Shown: positions 54,490-64,000 of the stretch, one piece after another
How positions within the stretch are numbered: position 1 is the stretch's first letter
How the letters are laid out: every line of letters begins with the position of its first letter
Made by a program: the position numbers and the translations under genes
Assembly (NCBI GenBank): GCA_009823505.1
Contig: VZQC01009973.1
Span: 145,809-209,808, forward strand
Source: Rhizomys pruinosus
Taxonomy: Eukaryota > Chordata > Mammalia > Rodentia > Spalacidae
Length of the DNA stretch: 64,000 nucleotides
Reading direction: 5' to 3'
The notes under the pieces: model-generated
Databases searched by the model: none
What the model saw: the letters and a program-made list of their open reading frames with translations, nothing else
What the model was told of the DNA's origin: nothing

Positions 54490-54842
54490 GGAAGAATCAT
54501 TAAACCTCAGAGTATACTACCAATCCATAGTGACAAGAGGAAGGTATCAGAGCAAAAATTGATATGTAGACCAAAAGAATAGAACAGAATACCCAGAAAT
54601 AACCCACACAGGTGAAGACATTTAATAGTCAACAAAGAGATCAAAGAAATTGGGAAGGAAATGTTTATTCAAAAATGATCCTGATATTCATTCCTAGAAG
54701 AGTGAAAACAGATCCAAATTTCTTTCTATACACAAAGATTGACTCAATATTGATCTTCATGAATATGCATGGAAGAGGTGAAGCTTAAACTGCTGGAGGA
54801 AAGCCCTTCAGATATAGGCATGGCCAAAGAGTACTTTAAAAG
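54490..54842 (+). mobile_element. L1 ORF2 fragment, plus strand
   Basis: ATTGATATGTAGACCAAAAG, AATAGAACAGAATACCCAGA and ATTTAATAGTCAACAAAGAG follow the ORF2 region downstream of reverse transcriptase. It is frame-broken and interrupted by the B2 at 54855. Confidence 0.75.
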
Positions 54843-54854
54843 ACTACAGCAGTA

Positions 54855-55116
54855 GGGGCTGGAGAGATGGCCTAGCAGTTAAAAGTGCTGACTGCTCTTG
54901 CAGAGGACAGGGTTCTATTCCCAGCACCCACATGGTGGCTGAGAACCGTCTGTAACTCCATTTCCAGGAGAACTCCAGTTCCAGGGGAATCTGACATCCT
55001 CTTCTGACCTCCGCAGCATTGCACGACATGGGTGCACAAACCTACATGCAGACAGTACATTCATACACATAAATAAAAATAAAATAAAATAAAATTTTTA
55101 AAAATGCTATAAAAAT
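54855..55116 (+). repeat. B2 SINE, plus strand, 17-bp duplication subfamily
   Basis: The head is GGGGCTGGAGAGATGGCCTA, and the internal duplicated AACTCC…CCAGG motif and an A-rich tail are visible. The target duplication is ACTACAGCAGTA (54843-54854) versus ACTACAACAGTA (55117-55128), one mismatch. Confidence 0.93.
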
Positions 55117-55128
55117 ACTACAACAGTA

Positions 55129-56135
55129 GAGTTGATAATGCCAAGAATTTGCAAGTGGAATTACATCAGCACATAGGAAGTAGTCACCAGATTGAACAGA
55201 CTGCATATGGGATAAGAAATATATCATTGCTAATTATACATCAAATAGTGATATTTGTGGAGGATAAACAAGAAAGGCCTAGGATGAATGAGGAGCTGAA
55301 AAAATAACAACTAACCAAATTACCCTGTCAGAAAATAGGCTAATGAGAGAATAATTGACTGTGAAGTACATAGCCACAAGCACTACATATGCAATGCAGC
55401 ATCTATGCCTAAGGCTCAATGACACATATACAAGAAGGAACAAGAAGACTCTAAGACAGGGGGCCCAGAATGGTTGCTAGGAGATAGTATGTTCTCAACA
55501 GCACAGGGATGTAGCAAGCATGGAATATAAGCATTTTGGCTGCCTGAAGAAAACGTGCTCAATCAAAACCACAGTCCGCATTACAATAATAATGCTTTAA
55601 ATTCCACAATTCCTCACACATGGATGGATAGCTACAACAACAAGAAGGGATCATGAATTCTAGAGTGAGTGCAGAGGACGTAAGGGAGTTGAAGGGAGAG
55701 CAAAGGGTGGAAAGAAGGTTATTATAGCACCCATGAAATAAACTATCAAAAAGAAAAAAAATGAATGCAATAAACATAAAAAACAAATAGTAATTAAACA
55801 CTTAGAGAAGTGCCCCAAATTTTTCCTCAACATCAAAAATGACCTAAAACTGCATTGAAATTTTATGTCAGTCTAGACAGAATGCCTACCATCAAGAAAC
55901 AAGCAACAATTAACTTGTACCAAAGTACATCTTTGTGTAATCCTACATCTGATAGAACTCAATATATATGAAAGAATACATGAAATCCAGTGGAGATGCT
56001 CTAGGGGAGATGTAAGTGTTAGTGGGCCTAATATATATTAAGAACTAATATATGAATCACACAAAAAAACTAAATAAAACATACAAAAATGAAAATGGTT
56101 AAACAGATAGGACTAAACATGACAAAATGGATAAC
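55129..56135. other. L1 scraps and dispersed-repeat remnants, no gene
   Basis: L1 ORF2-like text (AACAGACTGCATATGGGATA) is followed by a weak copy of the dispersed repeat (about 55340-55560, GCATCTATGCCTAAGGCTCA). L1 3'-terminus-like text lies at about 55970-56080 (TACATGAAATCCAGTGGAGA). No exon is seen. Confidence 0.45.
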
Positions 56136-56139
56136 GTCG

Positions 56140-56640
56140 GGTAGGGAGAGGCTTATGGGGGACAACTGGGATCCTCCCACTGGCTCTCCAAGGCTGAGTG
56201 TCAACATCTGTATCTGGGTCCAGGGCAGGGAAGCCCAGGCTGGAGCCCACTGAAGGGTCTCAGTTGTTCCCTATGTATTGCACTGCCATCACAGTCTTCA
56301 GCTGCCTGCAAGCCAATTCACCAACCCCCATCTGCCGCAAGTCACTTCCAAAAGTCACCTCTGCCACATCGTCCACCTACAGGTGCTAGCTGGACAGCTC
56401 CTAATGCCTGTTGTTCTCAATTACCTCCGGACCACCAGGGGTCTCCTATGGAATCTCCCTAAATATGTGGCCAGCCTCCAGTGCCTTCCAAAGCCTGTGG
56501 GGCAGCTCTTCTGCATTTCAACATCTGCAATAGCTCCAACATTTCTCTCACTTGATTCACCCTCCATGGCTCAAGGTGATTCTGCGGCGCTGGGAACTAC
56601 CATCTTGGATCTCTCCCCAATCCCCTGACTATTAAGAACT
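56140..56640. other. GC-rich block of unknown origin
   Basis: About 500 bases are distinctly richer in C and G than the surrounding DNA, with phrases such as CTGGGTCCAGGGCAGGGAAG and CACCAGGGGTCTCCTATGGA. A plus-strand frame is open for 116 codons from 56278 but matches no family I know. Position between L1 pieces and base composition suggest an L1 5' UTR fragment, but this is not shown. Confidence 0.4.
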
Positions 56641-56649
56641 ATAAACTTC

Positions 56650-57700
56650 TCTATTAGGACTAATTTACTCTCCTCATATCTCAAATATCAAATGACATTT
56701 CAAGACAGGTAAATCAATAGATGGAATTCAGATGGCCTAAACAGACTGAAAGGAAGATACTAAGTTATCATCCCATTAGCTATTAGTCGTGGAGTAGCTA
56801 TGGATACAGTGGATTTATCTCAGATAATAAAAGAATACCCAACATGCCCACAGCCAACATTATGCTAGATGGAGAAAAATGCAAACTTCTCTACTAAGAT
56901 ATGGACCATGCAATGATGTCCACTCTCTCCATTCCAAGTCAAGTGTTGGAGATAAAGGGATACAATTGAAAATGGAGAATTCAAAGTACCCCATTTGCAG
57001 AGGATATATTCTGGAACATAAAAGACAACATGTTCAGGATGTGACACTGTTCAAACCGGATATCTAAATGTAGATAAATAAAAATATACTCCATTTCTCT
57101 CCATCCACAAAACTTGAATCCAAATAAATCAAGGATCCTAATGTAAGACATAATATTCTTAATCTAATAGAGGAGAATGAGGGAATACACTGGTACTTGT
57201 AGGAAGTGGGCAGAAATTTCTAAACAAGACTTCTATTGTGCAGGCCTTCAGCCTTAAAATTGACAAGTGGGTCCTAAGAAACTAAAATATTTCTGCACAG
57301 GAAAGGACACCATCATTCAAGTGAGGAGGTATCCTGAAGAATGGGAAAATTCTTTGCCAGCTATGCCTCTGACAGAATGTTACAATCTTGAATATAATAT
57401 CTCAAAATGCTATAGTTCAAAAATGAACTCCATTGAAAGTTATGGACAAGGAATTGGAATAGGGAGTTTTCCAAAGATGAGATGGAACTGGCAGTTACAA
57501 TGGATAAGACCCCTAAAAGCAAATGATGTCAAATACTGGTAGGGATATGAGGACAGTTAATACTCATTTCTTGCTGATGTAAGTGCAAACTGGTGAAGCC
57601 ACTTTTGAATTCTACAGGGAGTTTCCCCAGAAAGCTAAAAATATACCTCCTTATGATCTTGCCATTCCACTTCTAGGCATATATCAAAATGACTCTATAA
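56650..57700 (+). mobile_element. L1 ORF2 fragments, plus strand
   Basis: CCACAGCCAACATTATGCTA (about 56845), a degraded reverse-transcriptase tail, TTGCCAGCTATGCCTCTGAC (57353) and CTTGCCATTCCACTTCTAGG (57660) follow ORF2 in order with gaps. It has many stops. Confidence 0.7.
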
Positions 57701-57764
57701 CTTACTTTGGAGATAACATATTCATTATTATTCTGCTCTATTCACAGTAGCCAGAAATGTGTTA

Positions 57765-57935
57765 CAATATGTTTTGTGTATTTCAGACATCATTTTTCAG
57801 TTCTGTTTAAACATATGCCCCTTTCCCTTTCCACCACCCCACCCCAGATCATGCATTGTGCCATAACTGTTCTGCATTATCCTCTCAGTCTTCTTTTATG
57901 TTTAGGAATTCACATTTTCCTCCTTTAATTTTATA
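57765..57935 (-). mobile_element. L1 3'-UTR fragment, reverse strand
   Basis: TTTTGTGTATTTCAGACATC, a C-rich block (57820-57850) and CATGCATTGTGCCATAACTG give the reversed L1 3' terminus shared with the L1-tailed family. Confidence 0.7.
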
Positions 57936-57959
57936 TTACTCTAAAATATGACATTCTTT

Positions 57960-59885
57960 CCATACTTTCTTCCAGCAAGGCCACATTTCTTAAACCTCCA
58001 CAAACATGGCACCAACTAGGGCCAACTATTCACATATTTGATCCTAGGGGAGAAGGTCTCAGCCAAACAAAATCAATAACAGAACAAATACTTAAGTGAT
58101 TAACTAATTAAATTATTCATTAACTTCGACCTAGTTTCCAACTTGTAAGTTACCTAGGGAGAAGGAAAACATCCAGTGAATCATTCTAAAATATAGCCTT
58201 GACTCTGAGATATGAAGAATGTGTGTGTCTCTTAAAATACCATGCACTTTTCCTTCATTATAGCATGAGTTCTGGGATGTCAATGTATCTATTCTTACTG
58301 CACCCTACACTGCTTCCAAATTACTCCCTTCTCAGTAGCTGGGTTCAGATATTCCCAAGGACATTATTTCTACTTTCTTCTTGACAAAATCTTTCCCGTG
58401 AAATCTTTCCTGCAGCAAGGAGATTAATTAAGGAAAAAAATCATTAACAGTATGTATTGGGGAGTTAATTTTAATGGGCTCATGAGAATAATGTTCTTAA
58501 TACCAGGGCATGAATGATCCCTTTTAAGAATATAAATGTGCCTTTATTGATCTCTTCTGCCCGCTATGACCTGCACTCTGATGTTGTTAGAACAAGGCAC
58601 TTAACACATTCAATAAATCACATAGATTTTATTAATGTTGCCATTGTTCTGTCCCAATTGCCTGCAAGGCTGTACTACCTGTCCAGATCAAGGTCTCTTA
58701 CAGTGACTGGCCATCTCACACAGGGGGTTGGAAATACCTAACATCATATGCTTATGCAATCTTATATTGATAGACGACCACACCATACACCACTCATCAA
58801 AGAAGCTTCTCATTGCAACAGATGGAGGCTACTGAAGAATTCCACAACTAGTTATATAGAAGAAATATACATCTCAAAGACACCTCTACAGTTGAAACTT
58901 TACACATAAGACTCCTGCAACATCAAGGGTGAATTGCTGAAATGGGACTGGAAATATTTTAAGAGCCAGGGCAGGTACATGAAAATATGAAAGCACTGGC
59001 TTGCAGAGGACTGGAAACTTTCACTTGTAAACATGTGGCAATGTTGGCATCAGACAGGGTTCCCATGCCAACTCAGACAAGGTCTCAGAGTGGAGCAAGA
59101 GAAATGGGTAGGGGATTGGCCCTGGACTGAAAACTACAGGAGAATGATTACTGCTTGGTGAGGAAGAGTAGGCCTTACCTAAGAATTATAGATGTGCTGA
59201 CTAGACTCTACAAGAATAATTTGAATGGAAAAACATCTGGGTTCAAGAGCTTGACTGGATAGAACTTAGCTTGTAACATGTAATGCATGTGTTCTGATAG
59301 GGGATGGGACATGGGGTAGAGTGAGTTTTATTGGGAACCACTGTATGAGATGTACAAATATACAATAAAAATAAATAAACTAAAAGTAAAGAATCATAAC
59401 TATGATCATAATCTTTATGAATTTTAAAGAATACACAGACAACACAAAGTAGATTAAAAAGATAGGGAAAATTTTCTACTAAAAACAGAAAAGAAATACT
59501 GAAGGGAACTCAGGCAGAAATGAAGGATGTAAAAATTCAAAAATTTGAAACAACAGGACTAATATTCAGTATTAGAATGAATGGCTTAGAGAACACGATA
59601 TCAAAATTGGACAATGAAGTTGAAGAAATGGAACCACACAAGCAAAGAAGATGAAACAAAACAGGACTGGAATGTTCAGGGGAACTGACACACAAAGAAA
59701 AAAAAATCATACAAACTAGGCATAGAGGGAAGAAGAGAACGTCATATCAATGGTGTTGATCTAATGATAACACTATTATATAAAAATTAGGCATAATGTT
59801 CTAAAATTTTAAATCCCACTGTCCAGTACCAAATGCTGTATTAATTACTTTGCTATTGCCTTGATAAAATGCCATGAGCAAGACA
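57960..59885. repeat. Segmental duplication unit C
   Basis: The unit is collinear with unit A from its MT-LTR end (CAGCAAGGCCACATTTCTTA) through GACCTAGTTTCCAACTTGTA and GAATTCCACAACTAGTTATA. It then passes GGGAAAATTTTCTACTAAAA to the start of a next unit at about 59820 (CTGTCCAGTACCAAATGCTG), which is cut off at 59885 by an L1. It lacks the 612-bp LTR and part of the L1 sequence present in A. Confidence 0.75.
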
Positions 59886-60028
59886 AGTTTTGAAGGGGTG
59901 CCATTCGTTGTTTGTTTTTCTGGGACTGTGTTACTCCACTCAGCATGATATTTTCTAGTTCAATACATTTACCTTCAAATTTCATGATGTCATCTTTCCT
60001 TTTTTGCGGTTCTTAGCCTCAGCCTTTA

Positions 60029-60257
60029 TTTTTTTATTTATTTTTTATTTATTCTTGTATGTGTATGAATGTACTGTCTGCATGTAGGTTTGGGTACCCA
60101 TGTCGTGCAGTGCCATGGAGGTCAGAAGAGGGCGTTGAATTCCCCTGGAACTGGAGTTAAAGATGGTTCTCAGCCGCCATGTGGTGCTGGGGATCAAACC
60201 CTGGTCCTCTGCAAGAGCAGTCAGTGCTCTTAACCCCAACGCCATCTCTCCAGCCCC
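60029..60257 (-). repeat. B2 SINE, reverse strand, in L1
   Basis: The target duplication AGCCTCAGCCTTTA lies at 60015-60028 and 60258-60271. The reversed element shows tail, CATGTAGGTTTGGGTACCCA, CTCTGCAAGAGCAGTCAGTG and the head CCATCTCTCCAGCCCC. Confidence 0.95.
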
Positions 60258-62251
60258 AGCCTCAGCCTTTAAAGGTTATACTATCCCCCCAGCCCAGTGT
60301 CATCTTTCTTTACCACTGCATAGAACTCCACTGTGCAGATGTACCACATTTTCTCTAGCCACTCGTTGGTTCAGGGGCACTTGAGTTGGTTCTAGCTCTT
60401 TGCTATTGTGGAGAGAGCTGCAATGAACATGGCTGTACATGTATCTCTGTGGTAGGAAAAGTCTGATGGATATATTCCCAGAAGTGGTATGGCTGGGTCA
60501 GGTCATTTTGAGTCTTTTAAGGGTTCTCCACACTGCTTTCCATAGTGGTTGTACATGTTTGTATTCCCACCAGCAGTGGATGAGTGTCCCCCTTTTTCCA
60601 CACCCTCTCCAGCATTCAGTATCATTTGTTTTCTTGAACCTTGCCAGCCTTATCAGGGTGAGATGATATCTTAAACTGGTTTTAATTTGCATTTCCTTAA
60701 TTATTAGCGATGTTGAACAATTTTTAAGATGTTTCTCAGCCATCACTAGTTCCTCACTTGTGAAGTCTCTGTTCAGCTCTTTACTCCATCTTTTGAGTGA
60801 GTCATTTGTTTTCTTACTTCTTTGTTTTTTGAGTAGGTTATATATTCTGGAAGTTAATGCTCTGTCTGATCTATCAGTGGTGAAGGTTTCCTCCCACTCT
60901 GTGAGTTTTCTCTTCACTTCCCTGATTGTTATTTTTGCTGTACATAAACTTATGAGTTTAATAACCTCCCAGTTGTCAATTGTCGACCTTAATTCCTGTG
61001 CAGCTGCTGTCTGATTATGAAAGTCTTCCTACACCTATGTCTTGTATGTTGCTGCCAACTTTTTCTTATATCACGTTCAGAGTCTTGGACTTCATATTGA
61101 GTTCTTTGATCCATTTGGAGTTGATTTTTGTACAGGGTGAGAGGTAGGGGTTCAATTTTTTTCTTCTACAAGTAGTAATCCAGTTTTGCCAACACCATTT
61201 GCTGAAGATGTTGTCTTTCCTCCACTGAGTCTTTTTGGACCCCTTGTCAAATATGAAGTGGCTGAAATTGTATGTGTTCAAGTTAATCTTCATTTTTTCC
61301 CATTGTGTGGAAAAAATTGTCTTTTTTGTGCCAGTACTAGGCTGTTTTTATGACTATAACCTTGTAGTATAGTTTGATGTCTGGTATAGAAATCCCCCCT
61401 GTATTGCTCTTTTCACTCAGGGTTGCTTTGGCTATTCAGGGTCTTTTATTGTTCCATATAAATTTAAGAATATTTTTCCAGCTTGAAAGTGTTAAGAATA
61501 TCTTTGGGATTTTAATTGGAATTGTGTTGAATCAGTATATTAGTTTGGCTATAACGGACATTTTTACCATATTAATTTTTCCAATCCATGAGCATGGGAG
61601 GTCTTTCCATCTTCTGATGTCTTCTTCAATCTCCTTCTTCAGGAGTTTATAATTTTTGGTGTAGAGATCTTTGGGGTTTTGGGCTAGGTTTGTTCCTAGG
61701 TATTTTATTGCTTTTGAGGCTATTCTTTTGATTGGAAGGTCTCCATTCATTCCTTCTTCAGTTGCTTGTTGTTGGTGTAAATAAGGGCTACTGATTTTTC
61801 TAGGTTAATTTTGTATCCTGCCACTTTACTGAAACTCATTCATTTCCAGGAGTTTTCTTGTGGAGTTTTTAGCATCCTTTAGGTAAACTATCATATCAGG
61901 GTGAGAGATAGGGTTTAATTTTATTCTTCTACAAATGGAGATCCAGTTTTGCCAGCACCATTTCCTGAAAGTACTGTCTTTCCTCCATTGATTCTTCTTG
62001 GCCCCATTGTCAAATATGAGTTGGTTGAAATTGTATGAGCTCAAGTTTGGGTCTTCAATTTTGTTCCGTTGGTCTATGGGTCTGTGTTTTCACCACTACC
62101 AGGCTGTTGTTATGACTATTGCCCTTTAATATAGTTTGTAGTCTGGTATAGTGACCCCTCCCTGTATTGCACTTTCCACTCAGGGTTGCTTTGGTTATTT
62201 GGGGTATTTTGTTTTGTCATATTAATTTTAGGAGTTTTTCTATTTTCCAAG

Positions 62252-62659
62252 TGTGCTGGATAGCTTTAGTGTCAACTTGACACACCTGGGTTGAGGGAGT
62301 CTCAGTTGGGAAATTTGCTCCATTGGATTTGCCTGTGGCCACATCCGTGGAGTATTGTCTTGATGGTTGAGCAGTGTGGGAGGGTGCAGCCCACAATGAG
62401 TGGTGCCACCCTGGGCAGGTTGTTGTGTACAGTAAAAGAAGGCAGGATGGACCTGGGCCAGAGGAGCAAGCCAGTGAACAGCATTCCTCCATGGCCTGTG
62501 CTTCAGCTCCTGCCTCAAGGTTCCTGCCCTGAGTTCCTGCCTTGGGCTCCCTAAGTGATGAACTGTGACCCAGGAGATGTAAGCTCAATAAACCCTTTCC
62601 TCCCCAAGTTGGTGTCGGTCAGAGTGTTTTGTCACAGCAATGGAAGACAAACTAGAACA
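62252..62659 (+). mobile_element. ERVL-class solo LTR with intact 5-bp target duplication
   Basis: The 408-bp element starts TGTGCTGGATAGC and ends CTAGAACA. It is flanked by CCAAG at 62247-62251 and 62660-62664. AATAAA lies near the 3' end (CTCAATAAACCCTTTCC). A five-base duplication fits ERVL integration. It sits in L1 ORF2, which continues on both sides. Confidence 0.9.
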
Positions 62660-62944
62660 CCAAGTCTGTGAAGAAATTCATGGGAAATTATATGGGGATT
62701 GCATTGAATCTGTGTATTAATTTTGAGAGAATGGACATTTTTACTATATTAATTTTTTTCAATCCATGAACACGGGAGGTCTTTCCACCTTCTGAGGTCT
62801 TCTTCAATGTCCTTCAGAGGTTTGAAATTTTTGTTGTAGAGCTCTTTGTTGTAGAGAACTTTGGTGTCTTTGGTTAAGTTTGTTCCTAGGTATTTTATTT
62901 TATTTTATTTTTTATTTTCTGAGGCTATTGTGAGTGGGAAGGTC

Positions 62945-64000
62945 TTCTTTTTTAATTTTAATTTGTTTTACGTTTTTTGTACCAGATTATGTTACAAATT
63001 GAATCTAGACCTATGTCCCCCTCCCAACCCCCCCTCCCCACCAGATTCACCCTTTCAGTCAGTTCTTTGATGCAGATTTTTCTGTTGTTGGTGTTATTAT
63101 TGTTCTTTCCATTATGCATCACTCCCAACAAGAAATATTTACAACTAGGTTATTCATGCTAGCATCCACAGATGAGGTATACCATTAGTCCTTTGTTTTT
63201 CTGGAACTGTGTTACTTCACTTAATATAACATCTTCCAGTTCCATCCATTTACCTGTAAAGTAGATGATGTTGTCTTTACTGCTGCATAGAACTCCATTG
63301 AGTAGATGTACCACATTTTCTCTATACACTCATCAGTTGAGGGGCATTTATGTTGGTTCCAGCATTTTGCTATTGTGAACAGAGCTGCAATAAACATAGA
63401 TGTGGATAAATCTCAGCGGTAAGAAAAGTCCTGTGGGTATATACCTGAGAGTGGTATGACTGGGTCAGGTAGTAAGCTCATATTTAGTCTTCCAAGGGTT
63501 CTCCACACTGCTTTCCATAGTGGCTGTACCAGTTTACATTCCCACCAGCAATGGATGAGTGTTCCCCTTTCCCCAAAACTACCCAGAATTTGGTATCATT
63601 TGTTTTCTTGAACCTAGCTAGTCTTACCAGAGTGAAATGACATCTTAAAGTGGTTTTAATTTGCATTTCCTTAATTAATAGCAATGTTGAACACTTTTTA
63701 AGATGTTTCTTCTCAACCATCTCTAATTCCTCACTTGTGAAGTCTCTGTTCAGCTCTTTGCCCCATCTTTTGAGTGGGTCATTTCTTTTCTTTCTTCTTT
63801 GATTTTGAGTAGTTTATATATTCTGGAAGTTAATGCTCTGTCAGATGTATCAGTGGTGAAGGTTTCCTCCCAGTCTGTGAGTTTTCTCTTCACTTCCCTG
63901 ATTGTTACTTTTGCTGTACAGAAACTTATAAGATTAATAATGTCCCACTTATCAGTTGTCAACCTTAATTCCTGTGCAGCTGCTGTCTGATTAAGAAAGT
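62945..64000 (-). mobile_element. L1 3' UTR and ORF2 C-terminus, reverse strand, running off the window
   Basis: The left end has T-rich sequence, then C-rich blocks (63015-63050) as the reversed G-rich 3' UTR. From about 63160 ORF2 follows: the minus-strand frames at 63720-63484 and 63962-63750 contain MVEKKHLKKCSTLLLIKEMQ and VKRKLTDWEETFTTDTSDRA. The copy continues beyond 64000. Confidence 0.88.

Larger units (their letters stand above)
59886..62940 (-). mobile_element. Two adjacent L1 ORF2 regions, reverse strand
   Basis: On the minus strand the 3' end lies near 59886 and ORF2 C-terminal text fills 60300-61885. The frame at 60917-60498 contains RKLTEWEETFTTDRSDRALT, KELNRDFTSEELVMAEKHL and RGTLIHCWWEYKHVQPLWKA. 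At 61889 the text steps back to a region already passed at about 61130, so a second L1 copy begins there and runs to about 62940. A B2 (60029-60257) and a solo LTR (62252-62659) interrupt them. Both are frame-broken. Confidence 0.85.

Noticed and set aside
56278..56628. 116-codon frame as a host exon
   Set aside because: No domain, splice signals or known homologue. Kept only as a composition anomaly.

Overview
This window is mammalian, almost certainly rodent, genomic DNA. The evidence is the repeat content: B1 (7SL-derived), B2/B3 and ID (tRNA-derived) SINEs, many LINE-1 (L1) fragments with G-rich 3' UTRs, MT/MaLR- and ERVL-type LTRs, class II (betaretrovirus-like) ERV sequence and long CA/GA microsatellites. 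Together these point to a mouse-related (muroid-type) rodent; the species cannot be named from sequence alone. It is a gene-poor, transposon-graveyard region. There is no bacterial-style operon, CRISPR or rRNA/tRNA gene.

Layout. 0-6.6 kb: AT-rich DNA with SINEs, one reverse ERVL-type solo LTR, a 39-bp minisatellite and microsatellites. 6.6-16.9 kb: L1 copies on both strands, including a noisy 8.1-12.8 kb segment and copies of a repeat whose 3' end is an L1 tail but whose roughly 1-2 kb body is not recognisable L1. 17-21 kb: mostly unique DNA. 21.19-21.35 kb: a TATA box and a first coding exon for a secretory signal peptide with a good splice donor. 21.35-26.93 kb: its presumed intron, holding an ERVK-like LTR with a B2 that itself holds an inverted, 3'-transducing L1, an MT LTR, and a GTF3C6 retrocopy with an intact reading frame. 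At 26,929 a strong splice acceptor opens a second exon that is interrupted after 29 bases by a betaretrovirus-like provirus (26,958-35,940).

The provirus has a 5' LTR, lysine-type primer binding site, gag, dUTPase-protease, pol, env, polypurine tract and a truncated 3' LTR. All of gag, pol and env are broken by stops or frameshifts, and three younger retroposons (two L1-tailed, one B2) sit in gag, pol and env. Its 3' LTR is fused to a reverse-strand ERVL element (35,941-38,665; protease, gag, leucine-type primer binding site, 5' LTR).

38.7-64 kb: L1 fragments, three related segmental-duplication units (39.6, 42.8 and 58.0 kb), a nearly complete but decayed L1 (44.6-48.6 kb), B1/B2 SINEs, several solo LTRs with recognisable target-site duplications, and a terminal stack of reverse-strand L1s. 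The only plausible host coding material is the signal-peptide exon pair and the GTF3C6 retrocopy. Everything else is transposon-derived or unassigned.
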